In this document: one piece after another, positions 1 through 8,312 of the stretch | How positions within the stretch are numbered: the stretch's first letter is position 1 | Layout of the letters: each line of letters begins with the position of its first letter | NCBI RefSeq assembly: GCF_900156425.1 | Contig: NZ_FTNO01000001.1 | Span: 1,612,001-1,676,000, forward strand | Direction of reading: 5' to 3' | From: Haladaptatus litoreus | GTDB taxonomy: Archaea; Halobacteriota; Halobacteria; Halobacteriales; Haladaptataceae | DNA length: 64,000 nucleotides | The notes under the pieces: generated by a model | The model's input: the letters and a program-made list of their open reading frames with translations, nothing else | Told to the model about the DNA's origin: nothing | Databases searched by the model: none | Translations under genes and position numbers: made by a program

Positions 1-602
1 AAATATCGCAGCACGACTGTCTCAAGCCCGTAAAGGTCGGAAAATCGCCGTGTGTACTGGTCGGCGACGAGTTTGTCGATGCCGTAAGGCGAGGTCGGCG
101 ACTTCCGCGCCGATTCCGAAATCGGCACCGACTCGGGGTGACCGTACACCGCCGCACTGGAGGCGAGGACGACCCGGGCGTCCTCCCGCCGGGCGCAATC
201 GAGGACGACTAGCGACCCGTTGCCGGTGACGGCGTGGCTTCGAAGCGGGTGTTCGACCGACTGCTCGACGCTGACCATCGCGGCCTGATGAAAGACCGTA
301 TCGACGCCCGCCATCGCGTTTCGCACGGCTTTCGGGTCGCGCACGTCGCCCTCCACGATGTCGGCGTTTTCGGGAACGTTCCCGCGATTGCCGGACGAGA
401 AGTCATCGAGAACGCGAACCTCGTTCTCGGAAGTGAGGGCATCCACGAGGTGACTACCGACGAATCCCGCGCCGCCCGTGACGAGAATCGTCTGGTCTGT
501 CGGAGACGGAATCGTGGCCGAATCCGAACCGGCGATGTTGAGCGAATCGCCGGTTCGGGCGAAACTGTCGGGTCGCTCCGAATCGTCGATGTCACCGCTC
601 AT
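1..602 (-). CDS. NAD-dependent sugar-nucleotide epimerase/dehydratase (partial, runs off window start)
   Basis: About 200 N-terminal residues of an extended SDR enzyme are visible; the C-terminus lies before base 1. After a variable leader of about 40 residues comes the Rossmann motif TGGAGFVGSHL, then a conserved DDFSSGNRGN stretch, a GDVRD motif and the catalytic pair S..YGIDK (YxxxK). This is the pattern of UDP-glucose 4-epimerase-type enzymes, which interconvert UDP-hexoses for polysaccharide synthesis. The ATG at 602 overlaps the TGA of the upstream phosphodiesterase gene (ATGA), so the two are translationally coupled in one operon. Which sugar it epimerises cannot be read from this fragment; a 4,6-dehydratase or decarboxylase is less likely but possible. 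Confidence 0.88.
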   Translation of the reverse strand, partial: MSGDIDDSERPDSFARTGDSLNIAGSDSATIPSPTDQTILVTGGAGFVGSHLVDALTSENEVRVLDDFSSGNRGNVPENADIVEGDVRDPKAVRNAMAGVDTVFHQAAMVSVEQSVEHPLRSHAVTGNGSLVVLDCARREDARVVLASSAAVYGHPESVPISESARKSPTSPYGIDKLVADQYTRRFSDLYGLETVVLRY

Positions 603-2185
603 TCCATATACCCGAGTCCGCGGAGTCGGTCTTCCACGTCGTCGAAGTCGGCTTCGACCGCAGTCGCGCTCCCCGCCTGCCCGTATTCGCGCTGTGAAAC
701 CGCCCGGCGTCCCGGTTTCGACCCATCGTGGAAAATTTCTTTCAGCACGCGACCGTCCGCGTCAGAGGGAACCGCCTCGTCGAGCGCGTGAAGAATAGTC
801 GGGGCAACGTCGGTTACGTTCGCGTCGGTGGCACTCGCACCCTGTTCGACGCTCGGCCCCCACGCGAGGAAAATTCCTTCCGGTCTATGGCTGGCGACTT
901 TGCTCCCGCTATCCCGAAATACGTCCCGCGTCAGCGACACCGCGGTTTCGTACTCCTCTTTTCCTTTGACGACGAGGTCGGGCGAATGCGGATCGGTCGG
1001 AAACAGTTCGTCGCCGTCGTGAACGTCGAGGGCACGGTTTTCGGTTTCGGGGTCGGTCAGCCCCTCGAACAGGGAACGAAGTTCGCTTTTGATTGCGGGG
1101 ACGTCTTCGGGCGCGACGACGCCGGGGTCGAACCGAATCGTATCGTTGACGTAGACGTTGCCCGACCCGTGGGCGAACGCAACTGTTTCCTCGAACTCCA
1201 CGTCGTACAGGTTGTGCTCGCCGGGAACCTGCGCGGCGACGGTATCGACGACGGATTTCGGCAGGTGTTCGACCAGCGACTTTTCGCTCACGCCGAGTCG
1301 GGAGAGAAGCCCTTGAACGCGGTTTTTCGTCAGTCCGACGCGAGCGAGCGCGCCGCGGGTTCCGTCTCCACCTTTCCGCTGGAGGTGTCCTTCGCGCTCC
1401 AGCAGGGTGTTGAGGAAGACGAACCGCGAAATCGGGCCGAAGCCGTGGTCGGAGACGATGAACAGCGCGGAATCCCGGGATTCCGTGTACTCCATCACCT
1501 CGCCGAGAATGTCGTCCAGTTCGCGGTAATGATCGAGCAGCGCGTCTTCCTCCCAGATGAGATGCTGAAGTCTGTCCGGTGCGGTGTAGACGAAAAAGAA
1601 CAGTCGCCACTCCTCGTCCATCAGCCGACCCATCAGCTTCCTGCGGGTCTCGAGCAGGGTAGACAGTTCCTCTCGAAATTCGTCCGGTCGGTTGCGAAAC
1701 TCGTCCCACGAGAGGCCGATTCGGTAGTCTGGAATCGTCTCTTTCAACTCTTTTCCGAACTCCGTCGGGTGGGTGAACCGCTCGTCCATCTCCGGCGTCA
1801 TCATCCCCGTGACGAGCGTCCCGTCAATTTCGCTGGCCGGGTAGGTCATCGGCACGTTGCCCACGACGGCGGGCGAGAGGATGTCCCAAAGTTCGGGCCG
1901 TCGCACGTCTGCACTGGTGTTCATCCGGTGGGTGTACTCTCGCTCCAGATGCTGGAAGCCGTACAGGCCGTGTTTGTCGGGCCACACCCCCGTCGCAATC
2001 GTCGGCCACGCGAGGGGCGTGGCGTCCGGTGTCGTACTCGAAAGCGGGCCGGAGGCGCCCTCTTCGACCACTCGTGCGAAATTCGGTAGCTTTCCTTCCT
2101 CTGTCCATCGGCGAATCAAGTCCCATGGGACGCCGTCCAGTCCGAGGACGAACGCCCGTTCCGGGTTCGCTGTTTCCTTCGACAT
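599..2185 (-). CDS. Alkaline-phosphatase-superfamily phosphodiesterase (type I phosphodiesterase/nucleotide pyrophosphatase-like)
   Basis: The 528-residue protein has the metal-binding aspartate in the N-terminal LGLDGVPW, the nucleophile region TPLAWPTIATG followed by PDKHG, and a central VSDHGFG metal motif. This is the layout of the alkaline phosphatase/nucleotide pyrophosphatase superfamily. There is no signal peptide, so it probably acts in the cytoplasm, perhaps on nucleotide sugars or phosphodiester-linked glycan precursors; the substrate is unknown. I chose the ATG at 2185 because the family sequence starts there; a GTG at 2239 would add 18 unconvincing residues. A paralogue lies at 22305-23918. 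An ATAACAAAG box lies 63 bases upstream, and the epimerase gene follows with an ATGA overlap. Confidence 0.85.
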   Translation of the reverse strand: MSKETANPERAFVLGLDGVPWDLIRRWTEEGKLPNFARVVEEGASGPLSSTTPDATPLAWPTIATGVWPDKHGLYGFQHLEREYTHRMNTSADVRRPELWDILSPAVVGNVPMTYPASEIDGTLVTGMMTPEMDERFTHPTEFGKELKETIPDYRIGLSWDEFRNRPDEFREELSTLLETRRKLMGRLMDEEWRLFFFVYTAPDRLQHLIWEEDALLDHYRELDDILGEVMEYTESRDSALFIVSDHGFGPISRFVFLNTLLEREGHLQRKGGDGTRGALARVGLTKNRVQGLLSRLGVSEKSLVEHLPKSVVDTVAAQVPGEHNLYDVEFEETVAFAHGSGNVYVNDTIRFDPGVVAPEDVPAIKSELRSLFEGLTDPETENRALDVHDGDELFPTDPHSPDLVVKGKEEYETAVSLTRDVFRDSGSKVASHRPEGIFLAWGPSVEQGASATDANVTDVAPTILHALDEAVPSDADGRVLKEIFHDGSKPGRRAVSQREYGQAGSATAVEADFDDVEDRLRGLGYME

Positions 2186-2248
2186 AACTAAAGTCACCGG
2201 GACAGCTGACCTGCCCGTGGCTCTGTCCCTTCGCACCACCGGGGTTCG

Positions 2249-2257
2249 CTTTGTTAT
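2249..2257 (-). promoter_or_regulatory. ATAACAAAG box upstream of phosphodiesterase/epimerase unit
   Basis: An exact copy of the 9-mer, read on the minus strand, 63 bases before the ATG at 2185. It is one of nine related sites in the first 27 kb. Confidence 0.6.
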
Positions 2258-2319
2258 GGGCCGACTGCGGTTTTCGTGGGCGTTTTTACCGGAAGTAGGT
2301 CTGGACTGATAGGGTCGCT

Positions 2320-2442
2320 ATGCGCGGGTTGCGCCTTTCTGTGATGGTTGTGGTGCGACTGGTGGTGTGGTTACGACTGCTCGGTGTAGGCACTCTCTAC
2401 GATACCCTCACGCGGATGTTAGAGTCGGTGTTCGATGTGTAG
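2320..2442 (+). CDS. Possible 40-residue small protein
   Basis: An open frame encodes a short hydrophobic and basic peptide with a valine-rich first half, an LRLLGVGTLYDTLTRML helix and the end ESVFDV. A T-rich stretch (GTTTTTACCGG, near 2282) lies about 30 bases before the ATG, the right place for the TATA element of a leaderless haloarchaeal transcript. I recognise no family. It sits alone between the phosphodiesterase promoter and a repeat region. It could be a real small membrane-associated protein or a chance frame. Confidence 0.35.
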   Translation: MRGLRLSVMVVVRLVVWLRLLGVGTLYDTLTRMLESVFDV

Positions 2443-2631
2443 CCGGCCGTTTGCCCTCTGCGGAAAGGGGTTTGTTCTGATGAAGAGAAGCCTGCAACTG
2501 ACGACTCCAAGTCACGCCTGCGAAAACAGTTTCTCGTGATGGAGTGTCGGTTGCAATTCTCGACTGCTCGACCTTGCCACGGTTTTCCGCAGGACAAATG
2601 TCCGTGAAAATCGGCTGACTGAATTTAGATT

Positions 2632-2659
2632 GGGCGGGCAGGCGCTGGCCTGCCCGCCC
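2632..2659. repeat. 12-bp perfect inverted repeat (hairpin)
   Basis: GGGCGGGCAGGC and its exact complement are separated by four bases (GCTG). It stands about 20 bases before dispersed repeat copy A, as the hairpin at 27895-27920 precedes copy B. Confidence 0.8.
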
Positions 2660-2680
2660 TGCTGTCGCTGGCGGATTCCG

Positions 2681-2753
2681 GGCGAACGAGGAACGAGCGA
2701 CTGGAAAGAGCGAGTGACGAGTAAGGGTGTGTGTGGAGTCGTGACTTCTGCGG
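2681..2753 (+). repeat. Dispersed repeat, copy A
   Basis: About 73 bases match 27961-28033 in the same orientation with roughly seven mismatches by eye (about 90% identity), starting at GGCGAACGAGGA. The copy lies in a non-coding gap, preceded by a GC hairpin. No transposase or coding function is visible. Confidence 0.8.
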
Positions 2754-2838
2754 TTGCAGTCGATTTTACTCTCACGACCACAAAATCAGTCCCAACGAAA
2801 ATCACTAGACGAAGCCACAACTCACCCTTCCTAGTCCT

Positions 2839-4302
2839 CTACGCGAACACGTTCAAAACACGCCTCACGTCCAACAGCCCACTCGCAGTCGCCAATCCCG
2901 CCCAGACAGCCCCGCCCAGCAGCACCACCGCGACCAACGAAACCAAGCCGGAGACGAACTGGAGCGAGGCGAAGACGACCGCCGACATGACGAGCGCGAT
3001 GGCGCAGACGAATCCGACGTGGCGGAGCAATCTGGGAATCGAAAGCGACAGTTCGTGGTGCACCACGGCGAGGTTGACCAGCACGTAGACGGAGTGGGTT
3101 GCGACGGTTGCGAGGGCCGCCCCGACCGCGCCGAGGGAGGGAATCAGCAGGAGGTTGAGGCCGAAGTTCGCCGCGGAGGTTCCACCCTTGGCAATCGCGC
3201 GCTCTCGCGCCCTGCCGAGGTAATCCAGCGCATCGCTGGTGATGAGGGTTATCGCCTGCAACACGGTGTACACCGCGAACACCTGCACGACGGGAATCGC
3301 TTCGGCGTACCCCGACCCGAACACCTGCGTCACGACGGGGTCGGCCACGAGAATCAACCCGGCGGCGGCGGGGACGTAGAGCAGGAGGACGTGCTGAAAC
3401 GTCGTTTCGTACAGTCGGGCCGCAGATTCGCGTTCGTTCCCGGCCTTCTGCTCGCCGTAGGTCGGCGAGATGGTGAATCCGAGCGAGGATGCCGGAGCCT
3501 CGACGAACGCCGAGATGGTTTTGGCGAGGTGGTAGTAGCCCGCCGCGGTCGCTCCGGCGATGCCGCCGACCAGAATCGTGTCGATGTACTTGTCCAAAAC
3601 GTTCGCGCCCTGCGTCGCGGTGAGGGGAACGCTGTATCGCAGTACCCGCCGATTCAGTCCGTCTTCCCGCTGGCCCACCGCGTGCGTCGAGTAAAATCGC
3701 CGGTAGAGAACGCCCAGTCCGACGACTGTGGCCAGTGCGTAGCTCGCGACGTAGCCGACCACCGCGCCGACAGCGCCGCCGACGAAAATCACGCCGAGAA
3801 CGACGAAGACGACGAGGCTGACGCTCCCCGCCGCCCGCGTTACCGCACTCCACAGCACCCGGTTGTAGCCCTGAAACACGACGACGGCGAACGTCGAGAG
3901 CGAGTACACCGCGATGTAGGCCCCGCCGAACACCAACAGCGGCGAGAGTTCGGGTTGGTTTGCGATTCGGGCAATCGTCCCGGTGAACACCGTGAAGGCG
4001 ACGAACACTAGCGCGATTGCGACGAGTCGATACTTTAGGGCGGAGCGCAGGACGTGGGGAACCTGTCCGGGGTCGCGTTCCCGGTACTCCGTGACGTATC
4101 TAGCCGCCGATTTCGACGTGCCGAGGTCTGCGAACAGGCCCGCGACGCCGAACACCGCGAGGGCACTGCCGAGCAAGCCGTACTCCTTCGGCGTCAGCAG
4201 AAACCGGGTGAGGATGACCACCAGTACGCCGTTCGCGGCGATGTGTACTGTTCGAGCACCGAGCATCGCCTTGAAACCTTGCGCGAAGCCTTTCACATCC
4301 AT
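2839..4302 (-). CDS. Polysaccharide/lipid-linked oligosaccharide flippase (Wzx/RfbX-like)
   Basis: This 487-residue membrane protein has about 12-14 hydrophobic segments. It has the typical opening of the MATE-like flippase family: an amphipathic start, a first membrane helix, then LTPKEYGLLGSALAVFGVAGLFADLGTS in which the conserved YGL...DLG pattern is clear. Members of this family move lipid-linked sugar repeat units across the cytoplasmic membrane. Its place at the end of a polysaccharide operon, 21 bases after the membrane protein at 4324-6120, supports export of the glycan made by the neighbouring enzymes. The ATG at 4302 gives the usual family length. Confidence 0.88.
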   Translation of the reverse strand: MDVKGFAQGFKAMLGARTVHIAANGVLVVILTRFLLTPKEYGLLGSALAVFGVAGLFADLGTSKSAARYVTEYRERDPGQVPHVLRSALKYRLVAIALVFVAFTVFTGTIARIANQPELSPLLVFGGAYIAVYSLSTFAVVVFQGYNRVLWSAVTRAAGSVSLVVFVVLGVIFVGGAVGAVVGYVASYALATVVGLGVLYRRFYSTHAVGQREDGLNRRVLRYSVPLTATQGANVLDKYIDTILVGGIAGATAAGYYHLAKTISAFVEAPASSLGFTISPTYGEQKAGNERESAARLYETTFQHVLLLYVPAAAGLILVADPVVTQVFGSGYAEAIPVVQVFAVYTVLQAITLITSDALDYLGRARERAIAKGGTSAANFGLNLLLIPSLGAVGAALATVATHSVYVLVNLAVVHHELSLSIPRLLRHVGFVCAIALVMSAVVFASLQFVSGLVSLVAVVLLGGAVWAGLATASGLLDVRRVLNVFA

Positions 4303-4323
4303 TATTTGATGAATATCTCGTCG

Positions 4324-6120
4324 TTATTCGATGTAGTAGAGGTCGAAGCCGCCACCCGACTGCACTCGCGAGACTCCGGGGTGGCTGTCGAGTGTTCGAA
4401 AGCCGTCTCTCGGGAATCGAAGTCCGCCGAAAACGTCGAGCTCTCTCTGTTTCGCCGCATCAGTGACCGGCAGGTACCGCGGCTCTTCGAACGCCGTCGT
4501 GAGCCGACTCGCGGTGAAGTTCTCCTCGGTGGCGTTCAAATCGCTCCCGTAAATCGCCTGCCCGCGCCAGCTTGCCTCTCTACTTTCTTCGTACCCCAAA
4601 ATCCCGTCCGAGTAGCGCTCTCCGGGCGACCGAAGTCCGGTGAACAGCGCGTCCCCGCGGTTGTCGAACGCGGTTTCGTAGCCCGTCATCTGTGACTCCG
4701 AAACGTGCCCTGAAGCTTGGTACATGTACGGCGAGTGAAACACCGTCAGTAGCGAGAGAACGAGCAAAAGAGCGAACAGTCCGGCCGCGAACGCTCCGAC
4801 CACACTGTCGTTCGGAACCCTCGTTTCGAGGGCATCGACGCCGCGGGCGAGCGCGATGCCGCCGAGAATCGTCACGGGAACCATCATGAATCCTAGTATT
4901 CGAAAGTGGAACTGCCCCAAACTCGCCACGAAAAATACCCCGAACAACAGCGTGAGAGGTACCATGCCGACGGCAACGTACTTGCTGAAGGCGCTCGCGT
5001 TCGTCCCGCGAACTCGGTCGAGCAACCCGCCGAGCATGAAAAATCCCGCGAAGAGGCTGAACAGCACCCCGACGAGAAACAGTTTCAAGAACAGCAGTCG
5101 GATGCTCCCGCCGAGTTGCGAGAGACTCGCCGCGGCGTTCGTGGTGTCGGTCGCAGCCGCCGGATTTTCGAGGAGGCTCGTGACGAGCGCCGACACTGTC
5201 CCGCCCGACCGCTCGTGGAGGGGCGTCCACGCCAGAAACGCCAGCGCGAGAAACACGGTCTGGCCGTACAGCGTGCGGTGGCGAGCGATTGCGTGGCCGT
5301 TCCGGAACAGTCGGTAGACGAACTGGACGACGACGACGCCGCCGAACAGCAAAATCGCGTTCGCTGCCTGCTGTGGATGGACGAAGACGATGGCAATCGA
5401 CGCCAGCGCGAGCAGTATTCCCGCCGACGAACCGAGCAGGGGCAATCGACTCCCGTCGGTTACCGTGACGTACTTCGCCAGTAGGTAGAGGACGAGCGGC
5501 AGGAACATAATCGCCTGCGAGGTCGGGTGCGGCATGGCGAAGACGCTGATGGCGTTGATGGGCAGAAGCAGGAATCCGGCCAGCGCGGCGAACGTCACGG
5601 CGCGGTCATCGTCCGCGATGACCCGCGCCGTCAGTGGAATGAAGAGCAAAAAGACGAGGACGAACGCCGACACCATCACCAACAGTGCCCGTCGAAGCGG
5701 TAGTCCGGTCAGTTCGCTGATGACGACGCCGACGGTGTGCGTGCCGGGATACAGCAGTTCGTAGGGTGCCATCGACCCCGTGACGATATCCCTCGCCCAC
5801 CCGAGATGGGTTAGCGAGTCGCCCGCGCCGTAGAAATGGTAGCCTCGAATCACGGGGAGCGAGACGATGGACAAGACGCTCATCCCACCCAAAGCGAGCG
5901 CGAGCGAGCGATACCAGTCGGGTGCCGAAACCGCAACCGCGATTCCAGTCAGGAGGGCGACGCCGATTCCGCCCCAAAAGAGCGGGGGCGTCCCCCGGTA
6001 AATCGACAGTTCGTAGGCTCGCGCAGGTGATGTATGTGCCACGAGAACGCCCGCGCTAAGGGCCAAAAAACCGAGAACGAGGGCGCTTTTCTCCAGTCTG
6101 TGTGTAGCAGTTCGTGCCAT
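4324..6120 (-). CDS. Large polytopic membrane protein, possible GT-C-type glycosyltransferase or polymerase
   Basis: The 598-residue protein has a first membrane helix after about 10 residues, at least ten more hydrophobic segments, and a soluble C-terminal domain of about 110 residues that should face outside. The loop GYHFYGAGDSLTHLGWARDI after the third helix carries an acidic residue where GT-C glycosyltransferases keep theirs, so a lipid-linked-sugar transferase or polymerase is a reasonable guess, but I cannot name a family. It is the first gene of a two-gene unit with the flippase. The ATG at 6120 was chosen because an ATAACAAAG box ends 31 bases upstream and a membrane helix follows at once. 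Confidence 0.7.
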   Translation of the reverse strand: MARTATHRLEKSALVLGFLALSAGVLVAHTSPARAYELSIYRGTPPLFWGGIGVALLTGIAVAVSAPDWYRSLALALGGMSVLSIVSLPVIRGYHFYGAGDSLTHLGWARDIVTGSMAPYELLYPGTHTVGVVISELTGLPLRRALLVMVSAFVLVFLLFIPLTARVIADDDRAVTFAALAGFLLLPINAISVFAMPHPTSQAIMFLPLVLYLLAKYVTVTDGSRLPLLGSSAGILLALASIAIVFVHPQQAANAILLFGGVVVVQFVYRLFRNGHAIARHRTLYGQTVFLALAFLAWTPLHERSGGTVSALVTSLLENPAAATDTTNAAASLSQLGGSIRLLFLKLFLVGVLFSLFAGFFMLGGLLDRVRGTNASAFSKYVAVGMVPLTLLFGVFFVASLGQFHFRILGFMMVPVTILGGIALARGVDALETRVPNDSVVGAFAAGLFALLLVLSLLTVFHSPYMYQASGHVSESQMTGYETAFDNRGDALFTGLRSPGERYSDGILGYEESREASWRGQAIYGSDLNATEENFTASRLTTAFEEPRYLPVTDAAKQRELDVFGGLRFPRDGFRTLDSHPGVSRVQSGGGFDLYYIE

Positions 6121-6145
6121 TCGCTCGTCTCCCGCGTCGGCGGTT

Positions 6146-7219
6146 TCACCCTTTGTTATGGACAGCCTGTCCGAACCAACTCGACCGCTGGCCGCGACCG
6201 GATTGGACGAGCAGTTCGGTCGCGTAACCAGCCACGTCGATTTTATCCTCGATGAGCCGTTCTCGCCGCTGCTCGAACGTCTCACGGTCTGCGTCACGAA
6301 CCAGCGATTTCGCCTTCGTCACGGCGTCTCGATCGTCCGCCGTCGAGTAGAGCAGGCCGTACTCTGCCAGTTCGAGGAAGTTCGTCATGTCGTCCGCCCC
6401 GGCGAACGACTGCGCTCTGACGGCGGGCGTTCCGAGAACCGCCGCTTCTGTCGCCATCGTCGCCGAATCGCCCACGTAGAGGTCGGCGAAGGCGAGCAAG
6501 TCGTGAACGAGATGCGGCGGAACCGGCAGTTCGTACTCCGCGAACTCCGCCGGAAGCGGCGATTCGCTCGTGACGTACACCTCGCCGTGGTCGGCGAGAA
6601 ACGACACGAGGTCGCATTTCGCGTCGTGCGAAAAGCCGTTCTGTCCCACATCGTGCAGGGCAGACCATTGGCGAAACCGGACGAGGAAGAACGGTTCTTC
6701 CGGATTCACACCGTGCTCTCGCAGGCGATCCGGATTCGGCGTGAACCGCTTCGGATGGAGATACGCGAGTTCGTGATAGCCGTCGTAGCGAACGTGGTTC
6801 GCGCCGAAGTCGTCCCGGAACTTCCGCGGCGTGCAGATGACGTGCGCCAGCGGCGTCGTCAGTTTGTGCGACTGCGCGCCTTCGTTGTCTATCCAGACTA
6901 CACTCCGCGCGCCGACCAGCGGGGCGACGTGCGACACTGCCACGCCCCCGATTGCGGTCATCACGTCGGGGCGAATCCGCATGGCTTCGTGGAGCAGTCG
7001 CGCCTCGTAGGTCGCTTGCACGCGAGCCAATCCTGTGAGCGAGTCCGCCTTCCCGGCGAGTACCGTATGTTCGATGTCGTAGTAGTCGAGCAGGTCGAGC
7101 GCGATGTCCTTGTCGCGGGCGAAGACGTGAACGTCGTGTCCGTCTTCCGACAGCGACGTGATGACGTGGCGATAGAAGTGGACGTGCGCCGGATGCTGAA
7201 TAGTGATGATGACCTTCAT
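6146..7219 (-). CDS. DUF354 family glycosyltransferase-like protein (copy 1)
   Basis: This 357-residue protein opens with MKVIITIQHPAHVHFYRHV, the signature N-terminus of DUF354 proteins, which have a GT-B-like fold related to UDP-GlcNAc 2-epimerases. Later motifs include MTAIGGVAVSHVAPL and DLYVGDSATMATEAAVLGTPAVR, the conserved sugar-nucleotide-binding C-terminal half. It probably transfers a sugar during glycan assembly; the substrate is unknown. It starts with an ATGA overlap with the GT4 gene (7216), so it belongs to the same transcript. Its last codons (HNKG) overlap the ATAACAAAG promoter box of the next unit. A second DUF354 gene lies at 8313-9386. Confidence 0.85.
   Translation of the reverse strand: MKVIITIQHPAHVHFYRHVITSLSEDGHDVHVFARDKDIALDLLDYYDIEHTVLAGKADSLTGLARVQATYEARLLHEAMRIRPDVMTAIGGVAVSHVAPLVGARSVVWIDNEGAQSHKLTTPLAHVICTPRKFRDDFGANHVRYDGYHELAYLHPKRFTPNPDRLREHGVNPEEPFFLVRFRQWSALHDVGQNGFSHDAKCDLVSFLADHGEVYVTSESPLPAEFAEYELPVPPHLVHDLLAFADLYVGDSATMATEAAVLGTPAVRAQSFAGADDMTNFLELAEYGLLYSTADDRDAVTKAKSLVRDADRETFEQRRERLIEDKIDVAGYATELLVQSGRGQRSSWFGQAVHNKG
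6151..6159 (-). promoter_or_regulatory. ATAACAAAG box upstream of membrane protein/flippase unit
   Basis: An exact minus-strand copy of the 9-mer, 31 bases before the ATG at 6120, lying within the last codons of the upstream DUF354 gene. No other AT-rich promoter element is seen between the box and the start codon. Confidence 0.7.
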
Positions 7220-8178
7220 TGTACAACTGTCTCGTAGACGCTGTGGATTCGTTCTCCCATCCGTTCGAGGCTGATGTCGCGGACGTGTTCGCGCCCGTTC
7301 GACCGCCGGGGGTCGGCGAGTACGTCCACCAATCCCGCGACGAGTTCGCCGTCCGAAGAACAGACGTGTGAGGGCGATACATCCGACAATCGGTCGCGCA
7401 CGTCCCCCACGTCCGTCGTCACGACCGGCAGGTTACAGGCCATCGCCTCCTTCACCGAGTTCGGCGACCCTTCGCTTTTCGAGGGAAGTAACAGCACGTC
7501 CGCGGCGTTGTAGTAGTTCGCCATCTCGTCGTGTGGCACACCGAACACGCTCTGGAGTTCGACCTGTCCGTCCACCCGTTCCGCGGTTTCGGCGACGACT
7601 CGCTCTGCCCGCGGGAAATCCTTCACCTCGCGGGTCGGCGGATACGGAAAGAGAACTTGCTTTTTCTGCTCGCTCCAGCCGACCTCCTCGCGCGCCTCCG
7701 CCTTCGGCATCGGCGCGAACCGCGAGAGGTTGATACCGTGGGGGATGACGTGACAATCGCTGTCGAGTTCCTCGGCCATCCCTTCGGACATCACGATAAC
7801 CGCATCGCAGTGGCGAGCACAGCGTTTGCTTAGCCACCCGTACTCGCCGAGGAGGTCTGACCCCCACAGCGAGAGGACGACCGGCAATCGCGGTTGCGCC
7901 AGCGCCATCGGCGCGGTGAGTCCGTAGTTCGCGTGAATCAGGTCGTACTCGCCGAGCGAGTTGCGCATGACGGTCGGAAAAAACCGCAGGTAATCCGTCG
8001 GCGACCGTCGAGTCACGGAATCGTCGCGGGCGCGGTGAATACCTGTCGGGGAGAGCGTTTCCCCACGGACGCCGAACTCGCGGAGCACCCGAACCTGTTC
8101 GTTGAAAAAGCGTGCATCCGCGTTCGTCACGAGGTTTAGCACTCGAAGCGAAGATTCCGTGCCGGTACGCGATTGCAT
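7216..8178 (-). CDS. Glycosyltransferase family 4 protein
   Basis: The 320-residue protein begins SLRVLNLVTNADARFFNEQV, typical of GT4 enzymes. It continues with a GSDLLGEYGWLSKRCARHCDAVIVMSEGMAEEL linker and the C-terminal donor-binding region NAADVLLLPSKSEGSPNSVKEAMACNLPVVTTDVG, which contains the conserved EG..N.VKEAMA motif that binds the nucleotide sugar. It should add one sugar to the growing glycan. An in-frame ATG at 8316 overlaps the upstream stop (ATGA) and would give 366 residues, but the extra 46 residues do not look like family sequence and cover the promoter-like box at 8222-8229, so I prefer the ATG at 8178. Confidence 0.85.
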   Translation of the reverse strand: MQSRTGTESSLRVLNLVTNADARFFNEQVRVLREFGVRGETLSPTGIHRARDDSVTRRSPTDYLRFFPTVMRNSLGEYDLIHANYGLTAPMALAQPRLPVVLSLWGSDLLGEYGWLSKRCARHCDAVIVMSEGMAEELDSDCHVIPHGINLSRFAPMPKAEAREEVGWSEQKKQVLFPYPPTREVKDFPRAERVVAETAERVDGQVELQSVFGVPHDEMANYYNAADVLLLPSKSEGSPNSVKEAMACNLPVVTTDVGDVRDRLSDVSPSHVCSSDGELVAGLVDVLADPRRSNGREHVRDISLERMGERIHSVYETVVQ

Positions 8179-8221
8179 AGCTCCCCTCGTCACAGTGGTC
8201 GAAATGTCGCCGGAGAACTGT

Positions 8222-8229
8222 TTTGTTAT
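8222..8229 (-). promoter_or_regulatory. ATAACAAA box (one mismatch to the 9-mer) upstream of GT4 gene
   Basis: The minus strand reads ATAACAAAA, 44 bases before the ATG at 8178. It could be an internal promoter within the operon. Confidence 0.45.
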
Positions 8230-8312
8230 CCGCCGCTTTATCGACTCGTCCAGCGCGACAGGGCGGTCGTACCCGCACCGCGGAAACTCGTACCCTGAAA
8301 ACCCGTCTCCCG

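Larger units (their letters stand above)
2443..2838. other. Non-coding gap with hairpin and dispersed repeat
   Basis: No convincing gene is seen in this 396-base stretch before the end of the flippase gene. It contains a 9-bp inverted repeat (CTGCGGAAA at 2458-2466 against 2584-2592), a strong GC hairpin at 2632-2659 and copy A of a dispersed repeat at 2681-2753. Confidence 0.6.

Noticed and set aside
728..2089. Long open frame on the plus strand opposite the phosphodiesterase gene
   Set aside because: It mirrors the codon pattern of the minus-strand gene, is rich in arginine and has no domain; it is a shadow of high-GC coding.
2512..2820. Minus-strand frame of 102 codons similar to one at 27855-28127
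   Set aside because: The similarity is due to the dispersed DNA repeat; neither frame looks like a protein.
6158..7237. 359-codon plus-strand frame opposite the DUF354 gene
   Set aside because: The minus-strand frame has clear family motifs; this frame has arginine-rich low-similarity sequence.
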